NCBI RefSeq assembly: GCF_011745365.1 | Contig: NW_024468910.1 | Location: 3,934,068-3,998,067, forward strand | Origin: Cryphonectria parasitica EP155 | Taxonomy: Eukaryota > Ascomycota > Sordariomycetes > Diaporthales > Cryphonectriaceae | Length of the DNA: 64,000 nucleotides | Direction of reading: 5' to 3' | Shown: positions 33,546 through 44,518 of the stretch, piece after piece | Numbering within the stretch: the stretch's first letter is position 1 | How the letters are laid out: each line of letters starts with the position of its first letter | Notes under the pieces: generated by a model | The model's input: the letters and a program-made list of their open reading frames with translations, nothing else | What the model was told of the DNA's origin: nothing | The model's database searches: none | Made by a program: the position numbers and the translations under genes

Positions 33546-33824
33546 CCACTGGGCCAGCGAGGACGGGCCAGTCAGACAGGTGGACAGGCCGCCGTAAAAC
33601 ATCGTGAGTCCAGGCGTGACCAACTAAAGAACAGGACTTGTACCTGAACCTGAACCGCCAACTCGCTCTTGCCGCAGCCCGTGTCGGGCTCACGCTCATC
33701 CTTTCCCACAACCCTCCTTCTTCATCACAAAACTCGATCACCACCAACACCTGCTCCTCCTCCTCCTTCTCTCCTCCTTCTCGAGCAGAAACCTGGCTCC
33801 CGACAAAAGGACGCACAGAGAAAA

Positions 33825-36717
33825 ATGGACGACAGCTCGCCATCAGCAGACGCCACCAGCCTTTCAGAGGGCCATTCCGGCCTCGGGTCAGGAACTTCAG
33901 ATCTGGCTCTGAACCTTGGCGCCGGACTCGGAGACCTCGACATCCCGCTCGGCTTTGCTGACCAGGCCTGCAAAGAATGTCGACGTCGCAAGTCCAAATG
34001 CAACAAGGCAATACCAACATGTAACCTCTGTGTCAAGTACAGGAGACACTGTCTCTATGAGAAACACTCACGTACCCCGTTGACCAGAAAGTGGGTCTTT
34101 GATTCCTGCATCTCGCTCTCTACTTAAGGACCTCCTCCACCATCATCACCACCACCACCACCACCACTTCCGCCCCCTCCCCTTCCTATCTCTTCACACT
34201 TAACGTCTACTGTGTTGTCGTTCCAGCACTAACCAATGCACACAGACACCTGACCGAGGTAGAGGAGAGGCTGGAGAGGGCCGAGGCACTGGTCCGCCAG
34301 ATGCGCGCCCTCCTGCCGCCTCATCTCCTACCACAGAAGGGCGGTGCATCTGCATCGAGCGCTTCTCCCTCGCAGAGGCCAAACACGACATCAAGCGAGT
34401 CATCCTTCGACTTTAGTAAGCTTGACCAGCCAGGCTCGGCATCAGGCTCCTCCAGCACCATCAAGACCCCGTCTCAGGTGAAGCCCGAGCCTTCCGACGA
34501 TGCGCCTCACGACAATGAGCCAGCTATGGGCAGCCGAGGCTTGACACCGGCCCACGCCGGCGCCGCCGATCTCAAACCTCCTGCTGAGTATCAACCCCAG
34601 CGTGCTGAGAACGGACGGCTGGCCCCATTCCGTGTGCCTCAGAGGGGCATGTCTACCATCCTGGAGACGCCCCCTGCCACCGATGACTTTGAATGGGATG
34701 AGCAGGACGACATGGCGAGCCTGGCCGCCGCACTGTCGCCTAACCCGAACGACCCAGACGACACAGCTCTGGATGGCATGGCCTCGCTCTCGGTTGGCGA
34801 GAAGGAGGGCGGCTATCTTGGCGTGGCCTCGGGTGCGGCCTTCATCCGGCTGCTGGAGCCCAACATGAAGAGGCGGACCTCCCAGACGAGGTCGAGGCCG
34901 TCTATGAGCTCCTACCCGTCCATGATCCAGCAGCCCAACCCCAACCGACAGATCGCCGACATCATGATCGACGCCTACTTCAAGCTCTTCCACCTCAGCT
35001 ATCCCATCCTCCACGAGCCGACGTTCAGGGCCCAGTTCTCTGAGGTCATCCCCCGCCCCCATGGCGACTCGTGGCTTGTTCTCGCCTACGTCGTGGCTGC
35101 TATCGGTGTCTGGAGCTCTGCCAACTCCCCAGAAAACCTCGACCTCCAGCTCTTCGCACAGGCCCGGTCCATCCTGACCTTCAACTTCCTGGAGCTCGGC
35201 AACCTGACCCTGGTCCAGGCGCTGACCCTCACGTCCAACTATCAGCAGAAACGGGACAGGCCGAACTCGGCATACAACTACCTGGGTCTTGCAGTGAGGA
35301 TGGCCATGGGGCTGGGGCTGCACAAGGAATTCCAGGGCTGGAACATCTCACCCCTCAACATGGAGATCCGGCGCAGGGTTTGGTGGTCGCTCTGCGTCTT
35401 CGACTGTGGTGCCACCATCACCTTCAGCAGACCGCTTACCTGGCCCTTTGACGGCGTCGAGGTGTCTCTGCCGAGAAACGTTCACGATCGGGTCGGTATC
35501 TCCACTCCGCCTTGTCAAGCGACTCACACTTGATCCGACGACAGCACGCACTGACCCATTATTTTATAGGAACTCACACCAAATTCGCTCAGCTATCCTG
35601 CCGAGACCTCTGACATTACACCCTACACCGCTGTTCGGATACAGGCATCCTTCCACCTCGCCACAAATTACATCTATACCAGAGTGATCGGCAAGCCCCT
35701 GCCAGGCGCCGAAGAGCTTGTGGAGCTCGACAAGGAGCGCATCGAGCCCTGGCTGAAGCAAATCCCGCCCTGTTTCGCCGAGTCAGCCACTGTCCCGCCG
35801 CAGTACACATTTGCCCATGTGGGCCTGAGCTGGCGGTACCGGAATTTCCGCATCATCATGTACCGCCCCTTTGTGATCCGCAAGGCTTTCCGGGCCCGCG
35901 ACGGTCGTCCGGATGATGACTCGCCTGCCAGCCTGCATGCCTACAACAGCTGTCTGGCCGATGCCAAGTACACCATTACCTCTATCAGCACTTATTGGTC
36001 CTCCAACGAAAATACGCGAATGGGCGCCTGGTATGCTTTGTAAGTCATGCAGAGCCCTCATCATTCTTTCTTCCTCCCCTTGCAACGACCCCCATCAATC
36101 AGAACCAGTCCATCTAATCTGAGGCATCCACACCTAGGTATTTCATCTTCCAAGCTGCGCTGATTCCCTGTATCTGTCTTCGAAACCTGCCTCTGTCGGA
36201 CCAGGCTGCCGACTGGCGCCGTCAGATCACCACCGCCTTGCAGACAGTCGCCTCTCTCGCACCTGTCAACGTCAGCGCGGCACGGTGCTACGGCGTCATT
36301 GCTGAGCTGTGTGGACGCTATCTGGATCATGTCCCACCGCCGTTCCCGCAGGCCTCACCAAGCATGAACCCGGCGGATAACATTCCGTCGATATCGAGTC
36401 ACATGATGAACAGCCCCCATCATGGCAACGGAGGCCCACATGCCCACATGCAGCACCAGCAGCAGCAGCAGCAGCAGCATGAATCATCACACCACCAGGG
36501 CCCATACCACCAGCAGCACATGGACGAGATGATGTTGGCCGTTGACGAAAGCCCACAGACGCAGATGGAAAGTGTGTATCCCATGATGTGGCCTAATGTG
36601 CCCCCCTTCGAAGCGGCAGACCAGTTTATGGACGATGCGTGGATGGACTTTCTGGGAGCTGAAGGTGCTGCTGAAGGTGCTCACCCGGATGCTCAAAGAG
36701 CTTGGTACGGCCAGTGA
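33825..36717 (+). CDS. Zn2Cys6 transcriptional regulator, Gal4/Lac9-like
   Basis: Four exons: 33825-34090, 34246-35491, 35570-36039 and 36138-36717, giving 853 aa. The binuclear zinc cluster is ACKECRRRKSKC...PTCNLCVKYRRHC. Splicing at CACACAG|A (34245) joins TPLTR to KHLTEVEERLERAE, reproducing the linker and dimerisation coiled coil seen after the yeast Gal4 zinc cluster. The fungal regulatory middle homology region follows (IADIMIDAYFKLFHLSYPIL, NYLGLAVRMAMGLGLHK, EIRRRVWWSLCVFD). The C-terminus is His/Gln-rich (a CAG run near 36461-36478) and ends in an acidic, aromatic segment (FMDDAWMDFLGAE) that resembles an activation domain. It is therefore a nuclear DNA-binding activator, possibly of carbohydrate utilisation. 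The targets are unknown. Confidence 0.92.
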
Positions 36718-38022
36718 GCAGCGCCATTCATCTTCGACACTAGGGAAGGCGCATCGTCACCTCTTTTGTCCGAGCTCAACGCCCTCACTCAATGAGGTCG
36801 ACATCACTCGTGCAATGTTGTTTTCGAATACATGAATGACCGTACGCGGGGGGAAAAGGCCAGTGGTCAGGCACCATTGGGCATCTCAGTAACACATTCA
36901 GTCGATCAAAAGCTCGAGAAATTTCGATCGAGGTTTGGCAGTCGCTTGATGCTATTGCTTCAACGCCAAGCCATCACTTGATGCTCCTGCGCGCCCCTCT
37001 TTCGAGTTTTGGTGTATGTCTCTGCAGTCAACCCCAGCCCAGGGGTAAGCACGATTGTCACTATGTCTGGGGAACATTGTTTGAAACACATCAATTTGTG
37101 GATACTTCCCATTGCAGGGCAATAGGATGCATCCCGTCCTGTCGTTTTTATGAGCGATCTCTTTACTGAGCTCAACTAAGTTGTACTGTCTTACCTATTC
37201 GGTAGTTGGAGCCATTGTTCCGGGCCGAAAGTGAGTGAGCGACCGTTCACCGCAGGCGGGGAGTAGCAGTGGTCTCATTTATGGGCAGTCAACAGTTCAA
37301 CCTAAGGACCTGTCAGCCACAATAATTTTTCTTCTTCCTTTGGTTGCCTTCTTTCTTTATTTCCCGTTCATTCTTCTGTTCGGCTGCGAGAGATCTCTGA
37401 GGGACTCGATGTAGATACCGATTCTACAGGCGCATGGGGAGTTTCTGGGCATAAAGGGAGGAGGAGATTGTGACTTGGGAGGTTTTCGAGGCTACTTTTG
37501 ATATCGCGGTCTGATTACAATTTATCTTGGAAGACCAAAACCAGCTGAAGGCAGATAAATATCTGCAAGAGGGGCGCAAGAGGAGATGTGGATGTGGGCA
37601 TCCATCTGGTCACTCCTACCCAAAGGGATGCTGACCGTCGTCTGGGCTTATATTATGCAAGGTCGCATATGATGATGTATTCACCTAATCGGAAATATCG
37701 TCTTCTAAACCCCGCCTATCTCTTGTCTTTTGTTATAAGGCGATGATGTTCAAAACGGACTTAGATTGGTAAGTACGCAATCTCCGTCACAGACAAGGAG
37801 GAATATATTATTTACCAGCTCTGCTTCTTTGAGTTGAAGCCTTCTTACTATCAGCCTCTCCACGAGATACCAAACACACACATACAAACACACATACAAA
37901 CACACATACAAACACACACACACATCGACTGATCAAGCGTTCACCCGCTCACTCAAGCACCCTTTCCACAATTTCCATCTCATCAACACTGTTACCCCCC
38001 CAAAAAAAACCAAAAAACCACC
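36718..38022. other. Intergenic region, 1.3 kb
   Basis: The region runs from the 3' end of the Zn2Cys6 gene to the leader of the NTF2-like gene. It contains the ACACACATACAA minisatellite (37873-37924) and an A-rich stretch just before the next ATG. No gene is supported. Confidence 0.6.
37873..37924. repeat. ACACACATACAA minisatellite, about 3.5 units
   Basis: Tandem 12-bp units run into a short CA repeat in the leader/promoter of the NTF2-like gene, about 100 bp before its ATG. Confidence 0.9.
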
Positions 38023-38568
38023 ATGACCCAAGAAGAGTCGACCCGCATGCAGACGGCCAGATCCTACCTTGCCCACTTCGCCACCCTAGACCTAGTCCTC
38101 CTCGACTCCCTCATCACCCCGGACTACGAGCACATCATGGCCCCGGCGTCCCTCCACCTCCCGGCCCACAACCGCGCCAGCCTCCTCGCGTTCATCGGCG
38201 ACCTGCGCAAGGTCCTGGCCGGGATCCCCATCACGCCCACGCAAGTCTGGGAGAGCGAGGGCTCGAACAGTGTGGTGGTGTGGGCTACGTCTTCTGCGCT
38301 GTTTCGGGAGGAGGTTGTCAGGGGGGTCCTCCGGGAGGAGGACGGTGGTGGTAAGGAGAGGGGGGAAGTGAAGGAGGAAGACATGTGGACGTATGAGGGG
38401 GAGTATGTGTTTATTTTGGAGATGGAGGAGGGTGGGGGTAGGGTTAGGCGGTGTGTGGAGTTTTTGGATAGTAAGAAGACGGCGGATGAGGCTTTTGTCT
38501 TGATGGGGCGGGGGAGGGAGTGGGTGGATCGGGTGGAGGGGGGCGGTGGGAAGACGGGGGGAGAATGA
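38023..38568 (+). CDS. NTF2-like (SnoaL-type) domain protein
   Basis: A single exon of 181 aa, with the ATG in a good context (CACCATGACC). The fold is suggested by ARSYLAHFATLDLVLLDSLI, the APASL...PAHNRASLLAFIGDLRKVL segment, VVVWATSSALFREEV, then YEGEYVFILEMEE and RRCVEFLDSKKTADEAFV. These match a common fungal NTF2/SnoaL-like family of 140-180 aa. Most members are uncharacterised; some cyclise or isomerise small molecules. A Gly/Glu-rich insertion (residues of about 105-125) and a Gly-rich tail extend it. The 5' half is C-rich and the 3' half markedly G-rich on the sense strand. It converges with the gene at 38837. Confidence 0.82.
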   Translation: MTQEESTRMQTARSYLAHFATLDLVLLDSLITPDYEHIMAPASLHLPAHNRASLLAFIGDLRKVLAGIPITPTQVWESEGSNSVVVWATSSALFREEVVRGVLREEDGGGKERGEVKEEDMWTYEGEYVFILEMEEGGGRVRRCVEFLDSKKTADEAFVLMGRGREWVDRVEGGGGKTGGE

Positions 38569-38836
38569 TGGAGGGTGGGCTTGTGGAGGTGGGAGGTGAG
38601 GTGGTTTGGGTGCTCATACCTCTTCTTCTTCTTCTTTTCCTTTTCCGGGCAGAAGAAAGAAGAGAAAAAGAGAAGAAGAAAGTCTCATTTCCGTCAGACG
38701 TACTATGTGACCACCACGTTTCTATCGCAGTCTAGCCACCAAGAGGACTCGTGCAGCAAGACAAAAAAACAAATCATATCCCTCGGTGATAAATGGCAAG
38801 GCTCCTCTCCCCCCCGCCGGAGCCTCGTCGTCGTCG

Positions 38837-39715
38837 TCATCTTTCATCATCCCCTTCTCCTCCCTCCCCCTCCCCCTCCCCATCCCTCCTCCGACAGTGT
38901 CCCGCCACAAACACAGCCGTAATCGTAAGTCCATCCTCGCTCGGGTCCTCTACCTCAGTCGACAAGGTAACCTCGGCCTCGCCCTGCACCCAGATCCCCG
39001 TCGCCCACGTCCCCTTCTCCTCCTGGCCCATCCCCGCAGACCAGGAATGGCCCCGGCCCCCGACAGAGAACGTGACGCGTGCCCGAGGGCGGATCCAGAC
39101 AGGACACAGGAACGTGTCCGTCGGGTACGCCAGCAGCTCCTCGCCCTTGGCGAACGGGGTCCTCAGCACCCCGAGCGACACAGCCGACCCGTCCGCCGCG
39201 TCGAACCGGTCCAGCATTTTTCCTTTTCTTCCTCCTCCTGCCTCCTCCTCCTCCTCCTCCTGCTCCTGCTCCTCCGCCTGCAACACCCGCCAGAGGTCCG
39301 CAAATACGTGCCGGTAGCTGTCATACACACCCTCCCGGAACGGCGACTCGGCGCTGTGCGGGGGCGGCGGGTCCACCCAGACCTGCACGACGGGCGCGCC
39401 CAGGAGCGGCAGCTTGGTGCGGCCGAGCCAGCGGGCGTGGTCCCACCGTGCCTCATCGTCGTCGTCGTTGTCAGAGGTGATCTCCCCGGAGACGGCCTCG
39501 CAGAGGGAGCGGAAGCGCTCCTGCACGGTGGCGGGGTCCGCGAGCTCTTCGCGGGACAGCGATGGGTCGAGGAGCCAGACGCGGCGGAGGGTGGTTGTCA
39601 TCTGGCGGAGGGGCTGGCTTGTGGAGAAGTCGATGGTTCGCAGGCCTGGAGGCTGCTTTGGGGGTTGGGGATCCTTGTGCTGCTGCTGCTGCTGCTGCTG
39701 CTCGGCGTCAGACAT
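38837..39715 (-). CDS. Protein of unknown function with poly-Gln N-terminus and acidic linker
   Basis: A single exon of 292 aa. The start is placed at MSDAEQ (39715-39713, minus), which follows TATA-like sequence; the frame continues upstream with ATG at 39862, but that extension is low-complexity and unlikely to be coding. The order is a CAG-encoded poly-Gln run; a segment with PLRQMTTTLRRVWLLDPSLS and EELADPATVQERFRSL; WLGRTKLPLLGAPVVQVWVD; an acidic poly-Glu linker; then a beta-rich part (PTDTFLCPVWIRPRARVTFS, GTWATGIWVQGEAEVTLSTE, DGLTITAVFVAGHC). No signal peptide, membrane segment or known catalytic motif is visible. I do not recognise the family. The plus-strand ORF at 38786-39754 is its antisense shadow. 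Confidence 0.7.
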   Translation of the reverse strand: MSDAEQQQQQQQHKDPQPPKQPPGLRTIDFSTSQPLRQMTTTLRRVWLLDPSLSREELADPATVQERFRSLCEAVSGEITSDNDDDDEARWDHARWLGRTKLPLLGAPVVQVWVDPPPPHSAESPFREGVYDSYRHVFADLWRVLQAEEQEQEEEEEEAGGGRKGKMLDRFDAADGSAVSLGVLRTPFAKGEELLAYPTDTFLCPVWIRPRARVTFSVGGRGHSWSAGMGQEEKGTWATGIWVQGEAEVTLSTEVEDPSEDGLTITAVFVAGHCRRRDGEGEGEGGEGDDER

Positions 39716-40236
39716 GGTGCATGTGTATATATGTGTATATGTATGTATATCTGAGTTGGGGGTGGGGTGAGGAGCGGAGGCGTAGACGGATCGGTGTATC
39801 CGTCGTGCATGCGGGGAGGTCGATCTCACACATATGCAATTCCTCCCCCGCTGCATAGTCATCTACTATGTATGGACTCGCTTCGGCATTGGGGACCGAG
39901 ACATTCTCCTCTTTTCCATTCACTTTCTCATGATTGGGTGGGCTCTCCCGCAGTCAGCAGCCTATTAAGAGCCAAGCGACAAGGAGAGGGAAAACACGGA
40001 TAACCTTTTTATCAAACCCTGTATAAATCCGGGTCGGCAAAGTGTGATAATTCGACTCGGCCTGTTGTTCAGATACCACCAACGTGGCCATGCCATTCAT
40101 TTCATGTCCGTCAAAACTCGACAAGGACGCGCTTCACCCTGACGTGTCGTAATCGTCGTCGTTGTCATTATCATCAGTCGTCATCAGACCAAAACTGAAC
40201 GACCCATTGTCCAAATGTCCTCGCTTTTGAAGTAAC
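39716..40236. other. Intergenic region, 0.5 kb
   Basis: This lies between the REV1 stop codon and the unknown minus-strand gene. TATA-like repeats (39718-39752) lie just upstream of that gene's chosen start. Nothing else was recognised. Confidence 0.6.
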
Positions 40237-43200
40237 TCAAAATGTCATGGGGCCCAGGCCTCTCTCGCACAGAGCACCCTGCACTGAACTCTTGATGCCG
40301 GCCAGAGCTTCTCTCCAGCGCTGTCTCCCCCGACTAGGTGCAGCAGCTCCTTCTTCGTCATCCTCCTCTTCGATAATCCAATCGAGCCACCTGACCAGCT
40401 TCCTCGCCTTCTCCATGTCTCTCTCCTCGGTGACAACACGCGCGAGATATGTCTCGAGCACTTGCACGTCAGCATGGTGCGGACCCTCGTCCTTCGTCTC
40501 GCGGTGCCATGCGCTCAGCATGTCCTTCACCTCCTGGACCGACGACAGCGATGTTGCTGCAAATGGAACCTTTGCCGGTTGTTTCGGGAAGTTGATCTTG
40601 GTCTGTCCACCGCTCGTCAGTTCCCTGGCACGACCAGCAGCACTGCGCCGTGCTGGACCTGGCAGACTCAGGCCGAGTCCGGCCTGTTGAGCCAGCTTCT
40701 GCCTGCGGTGATCTGCCACAATATCTCTTCGAACCTCCTCGGGCAGCTCGGCCAGGAAGGCCGGGTCAAGCTCTTCGATGATCTCGTCGACGACAGTCTC
40801 CATTGCTGCTCTCCTGTTATTATTCATGGTGACAAAGTTGGTCTGTACCCGCCCGGCAGTGGCATCATGCTGTCTCTCGCGAGTCCGGCTCAGCATGCCC
40901 CGTATCCCACCTCGGCCCCGTTGCTGGGCAGGGCTCTTCCTGATCTGCTGACGGGCACCCGTCCCGTCTGCCTGGGGGGTCTGTGGCTGCGCTGGGTTAG
41001 GCTGCCCACGTCTTTCACCATACGACGCCAACACCTCCATCTGCACGTCTTTTGGGAGGGCGCTGAACACCTCAGGATCGATATCAGACGGGATCTCATC
41101 ATCCATGCCTGCAGGGGACTGGTCCCTGGACAGGCCAGCCCCAGACCCACGTGGCTTTGATTGGGCCATCAGCCGGCTGCGAATGTCCTGGGGCAGGTCC
41201 GCTATGACAGCAGCATCCGGATTGGTCGGCATAATGAACTGTGTCCCCATCATATTCAATGGCGTGCTGGCTTTCTCATCCGCCTCGTTAGCTCTCGCGA
41301 GGGCCAGAGCCGGGTGTACTGCAGGGTGTTTTGGTTTCTGAGGCGTCACAGGATCCTCCGCGATGGGGTCATCAGAAGGATCTTTCCGCCGTGCCTGGTG
41401 ATGATTGATCGTTTTCGACTGCTCAGGGCTACCAAATTCTGATATCTCGTCAATACCCTTAGTCGGACAAGCTTCTGCTTTCTTTGTTGCGGGATTGACT
41501 GAAGCAGCGACGAAGGCGCCGAATGTCAGCCTCTTCTGGCTCCCATCAGGCGCCGCAGACGCCTTGATCGGTTCCAGTTTCTGAAGCTGCACACCCAAGC
41601 CTCGCAAGTCGCCCGGGCTGAATCTAAAGGACCGTAGGATGGAGACAGCCTCCTTGCCAATAGTCACCGCGTTATGTGTGGCCACTCCAAAGACGGCGCT
41701 CTTGTTGAACGTGTCACATTTCCCATGGCCTAGATGCTTCGGAGGGTCCAAGGGTGCGTCGAGAGACCTGCGCATGATCTTCATGGTGAGATGCGTGCCT
41801 TTGACGCCCTCGTTCAGGAGCCGTCTTTCAAGCTCCTTGCACAAGTTCATGACAAACTCTTCGGCCTCTGGCTGGTTGATGAAGCGGATCCCCCAGTTAA
41901 TCTCTGCAGAGACGGATTTTCGTACCGGCTGGTCCCCTACTTCGGCGCGATCGATGCCTCTGGAGTACTCCCAGAGCTTTTCGCCCGTCTTCGGCCCCAG
42001 GAGAGAGACGAGGCGTTCTTTGGAAGCTTCGCGGATGTCTTTGACAAGTCTGATGCCGACTTCTTCTAGCTTCCCACCGATGCTGTAGGCGACGCCAGGC
42101 AGGTCTTCCACCTTCAGCCCGCCTAGGAAGTCCAGGACCTCCTCTTGCATGATGTGGTATTGTCCAGCTGGTTTCGCCCGGCGGAGAGCAACTTTGGCCA
42201 GCAGAATATTGCCTCCGATACCAACGGATACGTTGCAGCCCGTCTTGTCCTTGATCCTTGCCCGCAAGTCTGTAGCAATATTGTTGGCAATCTCCTGCTC
42301 TCTCCAGATGCTCCCTTCAGAAACACCATGCCCGTCTGATCCTGAAGCGCTCAGCACGAGCGAAGTAATGTCGATCAGTGCCTCGTCAATACTGACGCTC
42401 TGCACGATGCCACCGACCTCTAGTATCGCCTCATAGAAAAGTCTGCTGGCTTCCTCGTACGCCGGAAAGTCGTACGGTAGAACCTTGAGATCCGCACATA
42501 ATTCCAGTGCTCTCTTCATCCACATGCCATTCTTGACACCAAATTTCCGCGCTGGGTAATTGCACGAGGCAATTTCCGAGCCGGTACCAGTGCTATGCGC
42601 CACCACAGCGGGTTTGTCGATGTACTCGGGAGCATTTTTCAAGGAGACGGCACAGAAGAAGCTGTCAAAGTCGACATGCATGATGTACCGTCGTGCTCCG
42701 GGGCGGCGTTTGATAGCCTTGCGCGACCCTGCACTCTTCTCGTTGGCAAGTCTCTGCATCCTCGACTTCAGCTCCGCCTTCCATGTCGAGAGGTGGTGCA
42801 GACGGCTTTGGTCATAGTATTGCTGAAGGAAGCCGGGGTTTGCAGTGGACGACTTTCTCAATCTTGGATCGGATAGCAGCCAGGCATTATGCTCCTCAGA
42901 CGTCATGGGCTTCTCGTGGGTGTTTCCAGGCATTCCCTTTCCCACATTGTCTGGAGGTATATCAGGATCTCTGGGTATGTCTTCCTGATCTGGGACCAGC
43001 CCGAGGTCCCCTGGATCTAGGTCATTATCAATTTGCATAGGCTCCGCTATCTGGTGGTCGTCGGCGTGGGTGTCCTGTTTTGATGATGGCACCGAGACAG
43101 GGGCCAAGTTACCCAAGTCAGAGCCCCCAAGTCCATCATGAACCTGATCATCATCATCATCGCCATCGTCGATACTTTCGGCCGGCCGCAGCTTCGATGG

Positions 43201-43851
43201 TGTGAACTTGGATGACGTAGGATTCTGAGACGCAGAGGACGGACTACGACTATCCAACCTTGTAGCCGAGCTCGCCGAGTTCCTAAACTGGCTGGCATAG
43301 TAACCCTTTTGGATTTGGTCGTTGTAGCCCCTCTGCGGCGTGTTGGCCTGTGAGGAGAGCTTGCCACCGTCGAAGCTGATGAGCTTCTGCCGCGGGCCCT
43401 CGTCGAGCACGCGGTAGTCGGACCACGGCAGTATACGACCCGCGGCGATCGAGTCAACCACCCAAGCCGGCTTGACGATGCGGTAGTCCTTGAACTCGAC
43501 GGCCTTCTTTGGCGTCAGCGACGAAGCGATGATGTGCGTTGCCGAGGTCTTGCCGTCGAGGTACTGCAGGAACCCGGCACCATGTGCTACGAGGTCCCTG
43601 TGGAGGATGTGCAGGGGCGGCTGGGTGTATCCAGAGACGTGGGCAACGATGCCCTTGAAGATCTGAGGCTTGCCGCTGGCATCCCTGAGCTCGGCGTCGA
43701 GGTTCTGCAGCTTGATCTTCTTCCGCCTCATGTAGTCGCCAAAACCACCAAAGGAGCTCGCCTCATATTCCTCGCCTCCCTCGTCAGAGAATGTGTGGCC
43801 CTCGATGCGCTTGCGCACAGCGCTGGAGTTCTTGTCTAGTCGACTGCCCAT
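40237..43851 (-). CDS. REV1: DNA repair protein REV1 (Y-family translesion polymerase)
   Basis: A single uninterrupted exon of 1204 aa. An N-terminal BRCT domain lies at about residues 60-150 (KPQIFKGIVAHVSGYTQPPL, IVKPAWVVDSIAAGRILPW). The Y-family catalytic region begins at about 388 with RYIMHVDFDSFFCAVSL and includes SCNYPARKFGVKNGMW and SIDEALIDI near 487, which supply the metal-binding acidic residues. A thumb/helix-hairpin-helix part (VEDLPGVAYSIGGKLEEVG) and a little-finger domain follow. Two ubiquitin-binding motifs lie near 920 (DIDPEVFSALPKDVQMEVLA) and 1027 (LDPAFLAELPEEVRRDI), and the Rev1 C-terminal polymerase-docking domain is at about 1097-1170 (SLSSVQEVKDMLSAWHR). REV1 inserts dCMP opposite abasic sites and scaffolds Pol zeta. 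The gene looks intact and complete. Confidence 0.97.
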   Translation of the reverse strand: MGSRLDKNSSAVRKRIEGHTFSDEGGEEYEASSFGGFGDYMRRKKIKLQNLDAELRDASGKPQIFKGIVAHVSGYTQPPLHILHRDLVAHGAGFLQYLDGKTSATHIIASSLTPKKAVEFKDYRIVKPAWVVDSIAAGRILPWSDYRVLDEGPRQKLISFDGGKLSSQANTPQRGYNDQIQKGYYASQFRNSASSATRLDSRSPSSASQNPTSSKFTPSKLRPAESIDDGDDDDDQVHDGLGGSDLGNLAPVSVPSSKQDTHADDHQIAEPMQIDNDLDPGDLGLVPDQEDIPRDPDIPPDNVGKGMPGNTHEKPMTSEEHNAWLLSDPRLRKSSTANPGFLQQYYDQSRLHHLSTWKAELKSRMQRLANEKSAGSRKAIKRRPGARRYIMHVDFDSFFCAVSLKNAPEYIDKPAVVAHSTGTGSEIASCNYPARKFGVKNGMWMKRALELCADLKVLPYDFPAYEEASRLFYEAILEVGGIVQSVSIDEALIDITSLVLSASGSDGHGVSEGSIWREQEIANNIATDLRARIKDKTGCNVSVGIGGNILLAKVALRRAKPAGQYHIMQEEVLDFLGGLKVEDLPGVAYSIGGKLEEVGIRLVKDIREASKERLVSLLGPKTGEKLWEYSRGIDRAEVGDQPVRKSVSAEINWGIRFINQPEAEEFVMNLCKELERRLLNEGVKGTHLTMKIMRRSLDAPLDPPKHLGHGKCDTFNKSAVFGVATHNAVTIGKEAVSILRSFRFSPGDLRGLGVQLQKLEPIKASAAPDGSQKRLTFGAFVAASVNPATKKAEACPTKGIDEISEFGSPEQSKTINHHQARRKDPSDDPIAEDPVTPQKPKHPAVHPALALARANEADEKASTPLNMMGTQFIMPTNPDAAVIADLPQDIRSRLMAQSKPRGSGAGLSRDQSPAGMDDEIPSDIDPEVFSALPKDVQMEVLASYGERRGQPNPAQPQTPQADGTGARQQIRKSPAQQRGRGGIRGMLSRTRERQHDATAGRVQTNFVTMNNNRRAAMETVVDEIIEELDPAFLAELPEEVRRDIVADHRRQKLAQQAGLGLSLPGPARRSAAGRARELTSGGQTKINFPKQPAKVPFAATSLSSVQEVKDMLSAWHRETKDEGPHHADVQVLETYLARVVTEERDMEKARKLVRWLDWIIEEEDDEEGAAAPSRGRQRWREALAGIKSSVQGALCERGLGPMTF

Positions 43852-44518
43852 GGCGACGACGGCTGAGGCAGCGTCCTCGTATCACGGCAGCAGCGGATCA
43901 AACGAGCCAGACTGAAAAGTCACTGATCTGACCTTCATGGTCGTGCCAAACTTGAAATTCAAAGACAGGTTAGAATAAAGTGGCATGCATACTGGAGATG
44001 AAGCCCAAGGTAATTTGCTGAGTGAAAGTCATGCTGAGTATCTATGAGGGTGGGTGTCGATGGGATGTTGAACGACGTGCGTGAACTCGGGTGACGTGAA
44101 GCGCGTTTGAACGCCTCCACTCTAGATGTCGCATTGGGTAGGAATAACCATTTTGGGGTTAGGGTCCAGATCCCCCAGCCGTTGCGTCGAGCGAGCTTAT
44201 GTAATCAACTTTGCTAGCCTTGGAGCTGCGAGGGTTAAGGGATCGATGGTCTGTCACTCTTGCCTTTGCCATCCCCATTGCATCCTTTTTCCTCCTTCAT
44301 TTCACCCGCCGCCATGTATGTCTCTCATCACATGTTCAGTCCAGTTCTGATGGGATTTGGAGGACCTACTCCCAGAATACTGTCCCTCTTGTTTCAATGT
44401 CTTCGGTGATACAAATGAAAAGATGCTGTTCCAGATACGAGATGGCACCTGCAACTGGTATACACACCATGATGAACGATGACGGTCGCCCACCCAGCCT
44501 CTTCTACCTGATAGACCC
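43852..44518. other. Intergenic region, 0.67 kb, upstream of REV1
   Basis: Promoter/leader region of REV1 and 3' region of the second P450, both on the minus strand. Short ORFs overlap without support. Confidence 0.6.

Larger units (their letters stand above)
31212..33824. other. Intergenic region, 2.6 kb, upstream of the Gal4-like gene
   Basis: This is the non-coding interval between the 5S gene and the Zn2Cys6 regulator. It holds a G tract (31769-31781), a C tract (32051-32061), an inverted-repeat pair (32180-32193 / 32299-32312) and two diverged copies of a roughly 250-bp segment (32466-32710 and 33264-33545). From about 33710 the sequence is pyrimidine-rich, fitting the regulator's leader. 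No protein gene is supported. Confidence 0.65.

Noticed and set aside
38786..39754. 322-codon ORF on the plus strand
   Set aside because: Antisense to the 292-aa minus-strand protein; composed of Arg/Pro/Leu runs with no motif.
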